Positions 6,348 to 14,328 are shown, counted from the first letter of the stretch. The stretch: DNA of 20,827 bases from Desulfotomaculum sp. (GCA_021129815.1 JAJOKN010000015.1:1-20827); one strand, 5' to 3'. Notes: generated from the sequence alone by a model not told the origin. Made by a program: numbers and translations.

Positions 6348-7445
6348 ATGATTGGTACATTTCCTAGAATACCGTCAGGCTGTGCGATAAGTGGAATGAT
6401 AAATAAAAAAGGACAGTGTATGACTGGAGAGGCTATTATACAGTCTATTGCTCTAATGCATGACCGTTCCAACGGTTTAGGTGGAGGGTTTGCAGCTTAC
6501 GGTATATATCCTAGGTTTAAAGAGCATTATGCGCTTCACATGCTGTACAATAGCGAAAAGGATAGGCTGGCTACTGAGGAGTACTTGAAAGATAAATTCG
6601 TCATAGATATGAGTGAACCAATTCCCACAAGGAATGTTCCTAACATTACTGATGCGCCACTGGTATGGAGATATTTTTTAAAAGTAGATCCAAAAGCGTT
6701 GAGTGAACAGGAAAATCAAGTAGATGAAACAGATTACGTTGTAGCGGCAGTAATGCATATAAATAATTGTATAGAAGGTGCTTTTGTTATGTCTTCCGGT
6801 AAAAATATGGGAGCTTTTAAAGGTGTAGGATATCCTGAAGACATAGGGAGATTTTTTAGGTTGGAAGAGTATGAGGGTTACATATGGATAGCACATGGCA
6901 GGTTTCCTACCAATACGCCCGGGTGGTGGGGTGGAGCGCATCCGTTTTGTCTGTTGGATTGGTCGGTGGTACATAATGGGGAGATATCTTCCTATGGTAT
7001 AAATAAAAGATACTTAGAAATGTTTGGATATAAGTGTGAGCTACAGACAGATACAGAAGTAGTATCTTACCTGGTGGATTTGATGCATAGAAAACAAGGA
7101 ATACCGCTGGAAATAGCATGTAAGGTGCTGGCAGCACCTTTGTGGAAGGATATTGATAAAATGGAACCTGATCAAAAGGAATTGTTTACGGCTTTGCGTC
7201 AGGTTTATGGGTCAGCTTTGTTGAATGGGCCATTTAGCTTTATAATTGCCAATAGTCGTGCTATGATTGGCTTAAATGACCGCATAAAGCTAAGGCCTAT
7301 GACTGTAGGGGTAAAAGATGATATGGTATATATGGCCAGTGAGGAAAGCGCAATAAGAGAGATCTGTCCTGATTTAGATGATGTGTGGATTGCTAAAGGT
7401 GGAGAAGCTATTATTGCTGAGTTGGAGGAAGGTGTGGAAGTATGA
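6348..7445 (+). CDS. Glutamate synthase, glutamine amidotransferase subunit
   Basis: This 365-residue class II amidotransferase corresponds to the N-terminal domain of large GltB proteins. It should release ammonia from glutamine for the synthase subunit. The conserved N-terminus MIGTFPRIPSGCAISG places the presumed nucleophile Cys12 after a short leader that could be processed. HGRFPTNTPGWWGGAHPF, VVHNGEISSYG and LQTDTEVVSYLVDLM are the family glutamine-binding motifs. The frame is open from a GTG at 6315, but GGGAGG at 6331-6336 and the conserved start favour the ATG at 6348 (11-nt spacing, rather long). It overlaps the next gene by 4 nt (ATGA), so the two are translationally coupled. Some annotations call homologues GlxB; the linkage to the FMN and GXGXG parts makes glutamate synthase more likely. 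Confidence 0.9.
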   Translation: MIGTFPRIPSGCAISGMINKKGQCMTGEAIIQSIALMHDRSNGLGGGFAAYGIYPRFKEHYALHMLYNSEKDRLATEEYLKDKFVIDMSEPIPTRNVPNITDAPLVWRYFLKVDPKALSEQENQVDETDYVVAAVMHINNCIEGAFVMSSGKNMGAFKGVGYPEDIGRFFRLEEYEGYIWIAHGRFPTNTPGWWGGAHPFCLLDWSVVHNGEISSYGINKRYLEMFGYKCELQTDTEVVSYLVDLMHRKQGIPLEIACKVLAAPLWKDIDKMEPDQKELFTALRQVYGSALLNGPFSFIIANSRAMIGLNDRIKLRPMTVGVKDDMVYMASEESAIREICPDLDDVWIAKGGEAIIAELEEGVEV

Positions 7446-8941
7446 ATTACTTAATGCCAGAATTCTTAGTACAGGTAGATCATGAGCGCTGTCGCCGCTG
7501 TAAATTGTGTGTGAATAATTGTGGATTTGAGGCGCTGGATTTTAAAGAGCGTGTAGTATCTGATGATTCAAAATGTGTGGCATGTCATCGCTGTGTGTTG
7601 GTTTGTCCTGAGAGAGCAATTAATGTAGTAAAGAATCCTGTAGCTTTTAAAGAAAGCTATCACTGGAATGTTGAGCACATTAAAAATATATACAAGCAAG
7701 CAGCTACAGGTGGAAAGCTTTTAACTGCGACTGGAAATGAAAAACCATATAAAAGTTATTTTGATCACTTGGTATTGGACGCATGTCAAGTGACAAATCC
7801 TTCTATCGATCCGCTTCGAGAGCCGATGGAGCTTCGTACTTATTTGGGTTCTAAGCCGGACAAAGTAGAAATAGTAAAAGAAAATGGAAAGTATAAGCTT
7901 AAGACAAAGATGCCGCCACAGGTTAAGCTTGAAACGCCTATTGTGTTTGCGGCTATGTCATATGGGGCTATAAGTTTAAATGCACATAAAGCGCTAGCTG
8001 CTGCTGCTAAAGAATGTGGTATTTTGTATAATACGGGCGAGGGAGGTTTGCATAGGGATTTATATGAATATGCAGACCATACGATTGTACAAGTAGCATC
8101 AGGTAGATTTGGAATTGATAGGGAATACTTAAATAAAGGTGTGATGGTGGAAATAAAGATTGGACAAGGAGCAAAGCCAGGTATAGGAGGGCATTTGCCG
8201 GGGGAGAAAGTAGATGAAGAAGTTTCGCAGACGAGGAGAATTCCAGTAGGCAGCGATGCAATTTCGCCTGCGCCGCATCATGATATTTATTCTATTGAAG
8301 ACTTATCGCAATTGATTTATGCAATAAAGGAAGCTACTAACTATCAAAAGCCTGTATGTGTAAAAATTGCAGCAGTGCATAACGTAGCTGCTATTGCAAG
8401 TGGTATTGCGCGAGCAGGAGCAGATGTTATTTATATAGATGGATTTAGAGGTGGCACAGGTGCTACACCTGCTACTATTCGTGATCATGTGGGTATTCCA
8501 ATTGAAATGGCGCTTGCTGCTGTTGATGATCGTTTGAGAAGTGAAGGTATTCGCAACAGGGTATCGATTATTGCATCTGGAGGAATACGCTCTAGTGCTG
8601 ATATGATTAAAGCTATTGCCTTGGGAGCAGATGCAGTAGGTATTGGTACAGCTGCTTTGATTGCTATTGGCTGTCAGATGTGTCAAAAATGTCATACCGG
8701 CAGATGCTCATGGGGAATAGCTACTCAAAGGCCGGAGCGAGTGAGAGTTTTGAAACCAGAAAAGGCTAAAGAACAGTTAGTCAACTTGGTGCGCTCGTGG
8801 TCGTTAGAGCTCAAAGAGATATTAGGAGCACTGGGTGTTAATGCAGTAGAAAGTTTAAGAGGTAGCAGAGAAAGACTTAGGGGAATAGGGTTAAACCAAA
8901 TAGAGCTTGAAATTTTAGGAGTTAAACCTGTAGGAAGGTAA
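7442..8941 (+). CDS. Glutamate synthase, FMN-binding subunit with N-terminal ferredoxin domain
   Basis: 499 residues. The N-terminus is a two-cluster ferredoxin with CxxCxxCxxxC motifs at Cys17/20/23/27 and Cys45/48/51/55. The rest is the FMN TIM-barrel synthase domain of GltB: GEGGLHRD (199-206), KIGQGAKPGIGGHLPGEKV (239-257), DGFRGGTGATP (333-343) and ASGGIRS (378-384). The 3Fe-4S site C-x5-C-x4-C is intact (Cys411, Cys417, Cys422, with an extra Cys414). It should convert 2-oxoglutarate plus ammonia to glutamate. The fused ferredoxin domain suggests electrons arrive from ferredoxin or a separate reductase; no NADPH-binding GltD subunit is in the window. It is coupled to the amidotransferase gene by a 4-nt overlap. 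Confidence 0.95.
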   Translation: MNYLMPEFLVQVDHERCRRCKLCVNNCGFEALDFKERVVSDDSKCVACHRCVLVCPERAINVVKNPVAFKESYHWNVEHIKNIYKQAATGGKLLTATGNEKPYKSYFDHLVLDACQVTNPSIDPLREPMELRTYLGSKPDKVEIVKENGKYKLKTKMPPQVKLETPIVFAAMSYGAISLNAHKALAAAAKECGILYNTGEGGLHRDLYEYADHTIVQVASGRFGIDREYLNKGVMVEIKIGQGAKPGIGGHLPGEKVDEEVSQTRRIPVGSDAISPAPHHDIYSIEDLSQLIYAIKEATNYQKPVCVKIAAVHNVAAIASGIARAGADVIYIDGFRGGTGATPATIRDHVGIPIEMALAAVDDRLRSEGIRNRVSIIASGGIRSSADMIKAIALGADAVGIGTAALIAIGCQMCQKCHTGRCSWGIATQRPERVRVLKPEKAKEQLVNLVRSWSLELKEILGALGVNAVESLRGSRERLRGIGLNQIELEILGVKPVGR

Positions 8942-9021
8942 AAAGCAAAGAGATCTTTAAAAAGTTTTGAGAGATATAAATCTTAACAAACAAGGCTCTG
9001 TGATAGATGTCCATATTGACT

Positions 9022-9056
9022 TTTCCGAATTCCGACTTCTGACGTCTGACTACTGA
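9022..9056 (+). repeat. Five tandem heptamers
   Basis: Five consecutive 7-nt units: TTTCCGA, ATTCCGA, CTTCTGA, CGTCTGA and CTACTGA. Positions 4 (C), 6 (G) and 7 (A) are invariant and position 5 is C or T. They lie in the 136-bp gap between two glutamate synthase genes, ending a few bases before the GGGAGG ribosome binding site of the next gene. Confidence 0.7.
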
Positions 9057-9077
9057 TTAAGGGAGGTTAGTTTAAAA

Positions 9078-9812
9078 GTGCAGATAGATGCAAAGGGTAT
9101 GTACTATAGAGATTTGAATCAACTAATACTGAAAGCTGCTGAAAGTGGAGAAGAGGAGCTCATATTGAATAATGTCAATGGTCAGAGATATATTGCGTCT
9201 AATTTAGATAAAAAGCTCAGGATAGTAATAAATGGTGTGCCGGGTAACGATTTGGCTGCATTTATGAATGGATCAGAAATAATTGTAAATGCTAATGGTC
9301 AGGATGCAATTGGCAACACTATGAACGATGGCTTGATTGTAGTGCATGGACATGCAGGAGATACAGTGGGGTATGGAATGCGAAATGGTAAAATATATGT
9401 TAGAGATAATGTGGGTTATCGTGTAGGAATTCATATGAAAGAATATCAAGATAGCGTGCCTGTATTGATAATCGGTGGTACAGCAGGACGTTTTTTAGGT
9501 GAATATATGGCTGGTGGTATATTGATAGTGCTTGGTTTAAACCGTAAATCCAATGAACCACTTACTGGAGACTATCTAGGAACAGGTATGCATGGAGGGG
9601 TAATTTACTTAAGAGAGAAGCCAGAAAAGGATATCCTTGGGAAAGAAGTAGCTGTTTTTGATGCAGATGATAATGACTATGCAAAGATTATGCCATTTTT
9701 AGAGGAATATTGTGAATACTTTAACTACGACGTACAGGAAATTTTAAAGCAGCCCTTTTATAAGCTGTTGCCCGTTTCAAAGCGTCCTTATGGCAGGTTA
9801 TATGCTTATTGA
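9078..9812 (+). CDS. Glutamate synthase, GXGXG (alpha-subunit C-terminal) domain protein
   Basis: This 244-residue protein corresponds to the C-terminal right-handed beta-helix of large GltB, which scaffolds the ammonia tunnel. Repeated turns are visible: NGVPGNDLAAFM, GSEIIVNANGQDAIGNTM, DGLIVVHGHAGDTVGYGM, NGKIYVRDNVGYRVGIHM and GGTAGRFLGEYMAGG. The last part (about 160-244) is less repetitive. The start is GTG with GGGAGG at 9061-9066, 11 nt upstream. With the two preceding genes it makes a split GltB of amidotransferase, FMN-synthase and beta-helix. Formylmethanofuran dehydrogenase subunit C shares this fold but is ruled out by context. Confidence 0.92.
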   Translation: MQIDAKGMYYRDLNQLILKAAESGEEELILNNVNGQRYIASNLDKKLRIVINGVPGNDLAAFMNGSEIIVNANGQDAIGNTMNDGLIVVHGHAGDTVGYGMRNGKIYVRDNVGYRVGIHMKEYQDSVPVLIIGGTAGRFLGEYMAGGILIVLGLNRKSNEPLTGDYLGTGMHGGVIYLREKPEKDILGKEVAVFDADDNDYAKIMPFLEEYCEYFNYDVQEILKQPFYKLLPVSKRPYGRLYAY

Positions 9813-9863
9813 TTTATTGTATTATTGATTTTATACGGGAACGTTTATTGTTTTTCATAACTG

Positions 9864-9900
9864 TTGCGTTGGGTAACAAAACTGTTGTACAATATACAGT
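9864..9900 (+). promoter_or_regulatory. Candidate mazEF promoter with overlapping palindrome
   Basis: TTGCGT (9864-9869), an 18-bp spacer and TACAAT (9888-9893) form a fair promoter. The -10 is embedded in the palindrome TTGTACAA (9885-9892), flanked by the inverted repeat ACTGT (9881-9885) and ACAGT (9896-9900). An operator across the -10 would suit autoregulation by the ribbon-helix-helix antitoxin; this is inferred. Confidence 0.4.
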
Positions 9901-9923
9901 GTTGCGGATAATTTTTTGTTTTT

Positions 9924-9953
9924 TTGTTATAAGTTTTTTTTAGATTATATAAT
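9924..9953 (+). promoter_or_regulatory. Second candidate mazEF promoter
   Basis: TTGTTA (9924-9929), an 18-bp spacer and a consensus TATAAT (9948-9953) lie about 50 bp before the antitoxin start codon. The surroundings are very AT-rich, so chance matches are possible. Confidence 0.5.
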
Positions 9954-10004
9954 TTATTATATAAATGGTTATCAGATAATGTTGTGCAAAAGGGGTTGTG
10001 ACAT

Positions 10005-10271
10005 ATGGGCTATACAAAGATAGTGCTTAATCTTCCTGATAACTTAATAACTGAAATTGACTACTTGGCGCAGCGGGAAACACTTGATCGTGAGGAATTA
10101 GTGCGCAAAGCTGTATGTATTTACATTAAAGAAAAAAAACGCTGTTACATGCGCGAACAGATGAAAAAGGGATATTTAGAGATGGCAAGCATTAACTTAC
10201 AGTTAGCTTTGGAGCAGGCGAGATTGGAAGCAGAAGCTGATGAATATTTGCCTGTTGCGGAGGGCAGTTGA
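10005..10271 (+). CDS. mazE: MazE-type (EndoAI-like) ribbon-helix-helix antitoxin
   Basis: An 88-residue protein with an N-terminal ribbon-helix-helix DNA-binding fold: the strand KIVLNLPDNLITEID and helices LAQRETLDREELVRKAVCIYI (about 5-45). A charged helical tail (46-88) would wrap the toxin. The ATG at 10005 follows AAAAGGGG at 9988-9994. Its stop codon directly abuts the toxin start, the usual arrangement for this pair. It should neutralise MazF and repress its own promoter. It resembles Bacillus subtilis EndoAI (NdoAI) in size and layout; the function rests mainly on its neighbour. Confidence 0.88.
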   Translation: MGYTKIVLNLPDNLITEIDYLAQRETLDREELVRKAVCIYIKEKKRCYMREQMKKGYLEMASINLQLALEQARLEAEADEYLPVAEGS

Positions 10272-10622
10272 ATGAACATAAGAAGAGGTGATATATTTTA
10301 TGCGGATTTAAGCCCTGTTAGGGGTTCTGAACAAGGCGGAACAAGACCTGTGTTGATATTACAAAATGATATAGGAAATCAATATAGCCCTACTACTATA
10401 GTTGCTGCTATAACTTCCCAAATTTCAAAAGCTAAAATGCCAACGCATGTAGAGATAAGCGGTAGTAGAAGCGGTTTAAATAAAGATTCAGTTGTTTTAT
10501 TGGAGCAAATACGTACTATTGATAAAAGCAGGTTATTTCAAAAAGTAAGTTCTTTAAATAAAGAGTTAATGAGCGATGTGGAAAGAGCTATAAAGATAAG
10601 TCTGGGATTGGTAGAATTATAA
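10272..10622 (+). CDS. mazF: MazF/EndoA endoribonuclease toxin
   Basis: This 116-residue toxin is very like Bacillus subtilis EndoA (NdoA), an mRNA interferase that cuts at UACAU in that species. Shared hallmarks are RRGDIFYADLSPVRGSEQGG (5-24), RPVLILQNDIGN (25-36), SPTTIVAAITSQ and VVLLEQIRTIDKSRL. The catalytic Arg and Thr of the family (Arg25, Thr48) are present. The start ATG is at 10272, immediately after the antitoxin stop, with GGAGGG at 10259-10264 inside the antitoxin gene as the ribosome binding site. The cleavage sequence cannot be predicted from the gene alone. Confidence 0.96.
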   Translation: MNIRRGDIFYADLSPVRGSEQGGTRPVLILQNDIGNQYSPTTIVAAITSQISKAKMPTHVEISGSRSGLNKDSVVLLEQIRTIDKSRLFQKVSSLNKELMSDVERAIKISLGLVEL

Positions 10623-10756
10623 ATGTTAGTGGTTCTAGAAGAATTAAATTTGTATAAAACTGATTTAGTTATAATTTTATGGAAAACGGATAGCAAAAAA
10701 ATTATATAAAGTAAAGGTTTTACCAATTTTTCTGATTTTTGATTATCGTTACATAG

Positions 10757-10786
10757 AAGCTCTATCTTTATGTAGAGCTTTTTTGT
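10757..10786 (+). terminator. Intrinsic terminator after mazEF
   Basis: AAGCTCTA (10757-10764) pairs perfectly with TAGAGCTT (10773-10780) around an 8-nt loop, followed by TTTTG. It ends the mazEF unit 135 bp after the toxin stop. Confidence 0.85.
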
Positions 10787-10806
10787 TTGTTATGAGGTGA
10801 TAAAAT

Positions 10807-11318
10807 ATGAGTTTCCCTATAATTGGCATAACATGCTGTTTTGATGCAGACAGTGGGCGCCTTTGGTTACATAAGAACTACGCAGACGCCGTTATAGATG
10901 CTGGAGGAGTTCCAATTATCTTGCCGGCTTTAATTTCTGGTGAGATGATTTATAAAATTCTTGATATTTGTTTAAGCTTAAAAATTAAAAAACCTGTTAA
11001 ACACATGCAAAATGCGCCGAGATATTATCCTACACATACTATTACAATAGCTAGTGATTCGCTATTAAACAAAATATTAAAGTGCAAAAAAAGCGATTGT
11101 TAATAGTTATCATCATCAAATAATAGATAAACTTGGAAAATACATAAGGTTTTCAGCAGTTGCTGCCGGTGGAGTAATAGAGGCAAATAGAGCATGTTGA
11201 TCAAAAGCGATTTGTTTTAGGATTGCAGTATCATCCAGAGGCTATGTGGAAGACAGATTTTAAGTCGAGAAGGATATTTCAGTATTTTGTTAATGCTTGT
11301 AAACGAAGTATTATATAA
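10807..11318 (+). pseudogene. Broken gamma-glutamyl-GABA hydrolase-like gene (peptidase C26, PuuD family)
   Basis: The ATG at 10807 has a good GAGGTGAT upstream and gives the family N-terminus (PIIGITCCFD ... YADAVIDAGGVPIILPAL). Near 10970-11000 the match jumps directly to the C-terminal motif KHMQNAPRYYPTHT, so about 80-90 codons are missing, including the region with the nucleophile Cys. A frameshift in the A7 run at 11086-11092 moves the rest to another frame (IVNSYHHQIIDKLGKYIRFS), then a TGA at 11198-11200 and another shift precede FVLGLQYHPEAMWK, ending at 11318. With the nucleophile gone and several lesions present it must be inactive. The intact family cleaves gamma-glutamyl-GABA or related gamma-glutamyl amides. 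Confidence 0.85.
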
Positions 11319-11521
11319 TATTATGTTGATTTGCTGACGAGTAGTATTGCTGAATATCATTTGAAAACATTTAGTGCTGTGTGAAAAAGCTAGAATTTTG
11401 CTATATATTCGTGAAAGAAAATGCTTGTATTTTTGCATATTTTTTGACATAATTACCTTTGTAAAATCAAAAAAATAGAAAATATGTAATTTAATGTAAT
11501 TCAAGAAAAGGGGGGAATTTT

Positions 11522-12649
11522 GTGATAGCCATTAAAGGTGGTACTGTTTATACGATGAATGATGAAAAGATATTGCATGATGCTGTAATACTTATAGAAG
11601 GAGGAAAAATTGTTGATATAGGTTGTAATATAGATGTTCCTTCTGATTGTGAAGTTATAGATGCAGCTAAAAAACACGTAATGCCTGGATTTATTGATAT
11701 TCATACTCATGTGGGAATAATGGAAGAAGTCTATCGAATTGAGGGTAATGATACGAATGAAACAACCGATCCTGTTACGCCTCATCTTCGAGCTATTGAT
11801 GCTATAAACCACGAAGATATAGCGTTTTCAGACGCGCTATCTGGTGGAGTTACAATTGTTGTTGTAACGCCGGGCAGTGCTAATGTTGTGGGTGGAGAAA
11901 TGGTTGCTTTAAGGACTAGTGGCTGTACTGTAGATGACATGGTTATAAAGAATCCTGTGGGAATAAAGGCTGCGCTTGGAGAAAATCCTAAAAGAGTATA
12001 CGGAAATGATAAAAAAATGCCTGTTACTCGTATGGCTAATGCTGCACTGTTAAGAAAATCTTTGGTGGAGACGATTAATTATATACAGGAAAAAAATAAA
12101 AAACGTGACTTGAAATTGGAATCTTTAGTACCAGTTATTAAAGGTCAATTACCTCTTAGAGTGCATGCGCATCGTGCGGATGACATTTTAACAGCAGTGC
12201 GCATTGCAGAGGAGTTTGGCATTAAAATCATAATAGAGCACTGTACGGAGGGTTATAAAGTAGCTGACCTACTAGCTCGAAAACAAATACCTGTTGTTAT
12301 CGGACCTATTATTACTAATCGAGCTAAAGTAGAGCTTAAGGGGATTAACTTAAAGAATGCAGCGATATTACATAAAGCAGGTGTTAAATTTGCTATAATG
12401 ACAGACCATCCGGTGGTACCTATAAAATATTTGGCATTGTCAGCAGCACTTACAGTTCGAGAAGGTCTGCCGGAGATGGAGGCATTAAAAGCTATTACTC
12501 TTTATCCTGCACAAATATTAGGCATAGATGAATATTATGGAACTTTAGAGCCAGGCAAAAATGCGAATATTGTTATTTTAAGCGATGATATTTTTGATAT
12601 AAGGTGTCGGGTAGAACAGGTTTTTATAGAAGGAAAGAGGGTATATTAA
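11522..12649 (+). CDS. Metal-dependent amidohydrolase (imidazolonepropionase-like family)
   Basis: 375 residues of the amidohydrolase superfamily. The small beta-sandwich formed by both ends (MIAIKGGTVYTMND and YGTLEPGKNANIVILSDD) encloses a TIM barrel with IDIHTH (His61, His63), LRVHAHRADD (His215, His217), IIIEHCTEG (His240) and MTDHP (Asp295), the expected metal and catalytic positions. It should hydrolyse a C-N bond in a cyclic or linear amide; the substrate cannot be named. The start GTG follows a G-rich GGGGGG at 11511-11516. It lies between two broken genes and shares no obvious pathway with its neighbours. The 203 bp before it contain a TTGACA (11444-11449) without a well-placed -10. 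Confidence 0.88.
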   Translation: MIAIKGGTVYTMNDEKILHDAVILIEGGKIVDIGCNIDVPSDCEVIDAAKKHVMPGFIDIHTHVGIMEEVYRIEGNDTNETTDPVTPHLRAIDAINHEDIAFSDALSGGVTIVVVTPGSANVVGGEMVALRTSGCTVDDMVIKNPVGIKAALGENPKRVYGNDKKMPVTRMANAALLRKSLVETINYIQEKNKKRDLKLESLVPVIKGQLPLRVHAHRADDILTAVRIAEEFGIKIIIEHCTEGYKVADLLARKQIPVVIGPIITNRAKVELKGINLKNAAILHKAGVKFAIMTDHPVVPIKYLALSAALTVREGLPEMEALKAITLYPAQILGIDEYYGTLEPGKNANIVILSDDIFDIRCRVEQVFIEGKRVY

Positions 12650-12685
12650 TGACGTTGTTTAAGTTTTTTAGTTTTAGGAGGTAAT

Positions 12686-13101
12686 TTGTGTGAAAAAAAT
12701 ACTTTGAATGTGTTGATAGTAGATGATCATCCGGGAATGAGATATTTGCTTCAAATGTTGATTGAGGAGGAAGGACATAATACTGTTACTGCTTCTAATG
12801 GGCGTAAAGCCATTGAACTAGTGAAAAAGTTTAACTTTGGTATTGTATTTATGGACATTGCTATGCCTTTAATGGACGGCTTTACAGCGTTAGAAAGATA
12901 AGATTGATTTCTCAAGATATAGAAGTAATAGTTATTACTGCTGATGAAAGTATAGAGGCTCTTGATATTAAAAGTTATGGAGTTTTTAAATTTATAAAAA
13001 AGCCCTTTGAAAATGAAGAAATATCACAAGCATTAGAAGAATTTATTATTTACTATAGAAATAAAAAATTTATTAGGAATTTTAATATGTGTGCTTTATA
13101 G
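12686..13101 (+). pseudogene. Frameshifted single-domain response regulator (Spo0F-like receiver)
   Basis: The first part (12686-12901) encodes a canonical receiver N-half: LNVLIVDDHPGMRYLL, then the phospho-acceptor in VFMDIAMPLMDG. It runs into TAA at 12899-12901. The remaining half continues in another frame from about 12893: LISQDIEVIVITADES and FKFIKKPFENEEI, with the conserved Thr and Lys. Adding one base in the A-run before 12899 would restore one protein of about 138 residues reading ALEKIRLISQD, so this looks like a 1-nt loss. The size, lack of an output domain and KPF segment resemble Spo0F-type phosphorelay proteins. It follows AGGAGG at 12676-12681 with a TTG start. A sequencing error is a real alternative. 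Confidence 0.75.
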
Positions 13102-13160
13102 GCGATTTGTTGTTAAAATTGCTTTAGGAATATTGATTTATTATATAGCGAGGTGTTTTT

Positions 13161-13631
13161 GTGTTTGAAATTGAGTCTTTATCAGCAAAAAGAACACAGT
13201 CTATAGGCAAGCTGTTAGGTGAAAAGCTAAAACCCAAAGATATTATTTGTTTGTATGGTGACTTGGGGGCAGGGAAAACGTGTTTATCTAAAGGAATTGC
13301 AGCAGGACTCGGGGTATCTGAAAACATAACTAGCCCTACATTTACCATAATTAAAGAATATAAAGGGCGTTATCCTGTATATCATATCGATGTGTATCGT
13401 CTGAGCAGCAGTGCGGATATGTTGGATTTAGGCTATGAAGAGTATTTTGATGGCGATGGAGTGGTGATAATAGAATGGGCTGATATTATTGAAGATATAT
13501 TGCCAGAAGAACGTTTGGATATACAGCTTTCCAAAAAAGATAAAGTTCATATAATTAAATTTATTCCTAGAGGTAACAGGTATGTTATAATAGCTGAGGA
13601 GATGAAAAAAAGTGTATGTACTGGGAATTGA
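13161..13631 (+). CDS. tsaE: tRNA t6A biosynthesis ATPase TsaE
   Basis: This 156-residue P-loop ATPase is needed with TsaB and TsaD to make N6-threonylcarbamoyladenosine at position 37 of ANN-reading tRNAs. The Walker A motif is GDLGAGKT (33-40), followed by the family motifs SPTF (58-61), YHIDVYR (74-80) and IIEWAD (103-108). The GTG at 13161 follows GCGAGGTG at 13149-13156. It overlaps tsaB by 20 nt, the standard Firmicute tsaE-tsaB-rimI-tsaD order. Confidence 0.96.
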   Translation: MFEIESLSAKRTQSIGKLLGEKLKPKDIICLYGDLGAGKTCLSKGIAAGLGVSENITSPTFTIIKEYKGRYPVYHIDVYRLSSSADMLDLGYEEYFDGDGVVIIEWADIIEDILPEERLDIQLSKKDKVHIIKFIPRGNRYVIIAEEMKKSVCTGN

Positions 13632-14328
13632 AACTGCTACGTCTGTAGCTAGCATAGCTATAGCGGGAAAAGATGCTGTTTTATCTGAGTGCATGATAAA
13701 CGAAAAGCGCAAGCATTCTATAAACCTGTTGCCCATGATTGAAAATACATTTAAAAGTGCAGGGATTGAGCCAACACAGTTAGATGGCATTGCAGTATCT
13801 ATAGGTCCGGGCTCTTTTACAGGCCTTAGAATTGGCATTGCTGTTGCTAAAATACTGTCTTGTGTATGGAACATACCGATTGCACCAGTTTCAACATTAA
13901 AGGCAATGGCTTATCAGTTGTATGGGTGTAAAGATATGATATGCCCGATGATAAGTGCGCGAAGAAATGAAGTATATACAGCTGTATATACAACGGACAA
14001 AGGGCAGATGGTAAACATACAGCATCCTGTTGCTGTTTCAATTGAACAGATTGCAAGCATATTGAGCGATAAAAAAGGCAATGTAGTATTTTTAGGAGAT
14101 GCAATAGAACTTTACCGTCATTACTTAATTAATACTATCAGCGACAAAATTGAATTTGAGTTTAATACAGTTATTAAGCCTAGTGCTGCAAGCACTGCGC
14201 TGTTGGGAACAGTGGAGTTAAAACAGGGCAGAGGAGTTTTATCTGTGAATTTAAAGCCGGAATACATTCGCCTATCACAAGCAGAGGTAAAATGGAATGA
14301 AAAACACAAATTTGTCCACAGCACATGA
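13612..14328 (+). CDS. tsaB: tRNA t6A biosynthesis protein TsaB
   Basis: This 238-residue ASKHA-fold protein is the paralogue and partner of TsaD in the threonylcarbamoyl-transfer complex. The N-terminal GIETATSVASIAIAG and the signature IGPGSFTGLRIG (about 64-75) are typical, as is the SARRNEVYTAVY segment near 120-131. The GTG at 13612 is preceded by GAGGAGATG. It overlaps both tsaE (20 nt) and rimI (32 nt), so the four genes are almost certainly one translationally coupled operon. Confidence 0.95.
   Translation: MYVLGIETATSVASIAIAGKDAVLSECMINEKRKHSINLLPMIENTFKSAGIEPTQLDGIAVSIGPGSFTGLRIGIAVAKILSCVWNIPIAPVSTLKAMAYQLYGCKDMICPMISARRNEVYTAVYTTDKGQMVNIQHPVAVSIEQIASILSDKKGNVVFLGDAIELYRHYLINTISDKIEFEFNTVIKPSAASTALLGTVELKQGRGVLSVNLKPEYIRLSQAEVKWNEKHKFVHST

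Noticed and set aside
8303..8695. 130-residue open frame on the minus strand
   Set aside because: It lies wholly inside the glutamate synthase FMN gene and is rich in Ser, Asn and Cys, typical of a shadow frame. It has no recognisable domain.
11444..11472. TTGACA as the -35 of a promoter for the amidohydrolase
   Set aside because: No acceptable -10 lies 16-18 bp downstream; the nearest TAAAAT is only 12 bp away.
12686..13101. Programmed frameshift joining the two receiver halves
   Set aside because: The junction GAAAGATAAG has no slippery heptamer, upstream Shine-Dalgarno stimulator or downstream pseudoknot that I can see. A simple frameshift or read error is more likely.
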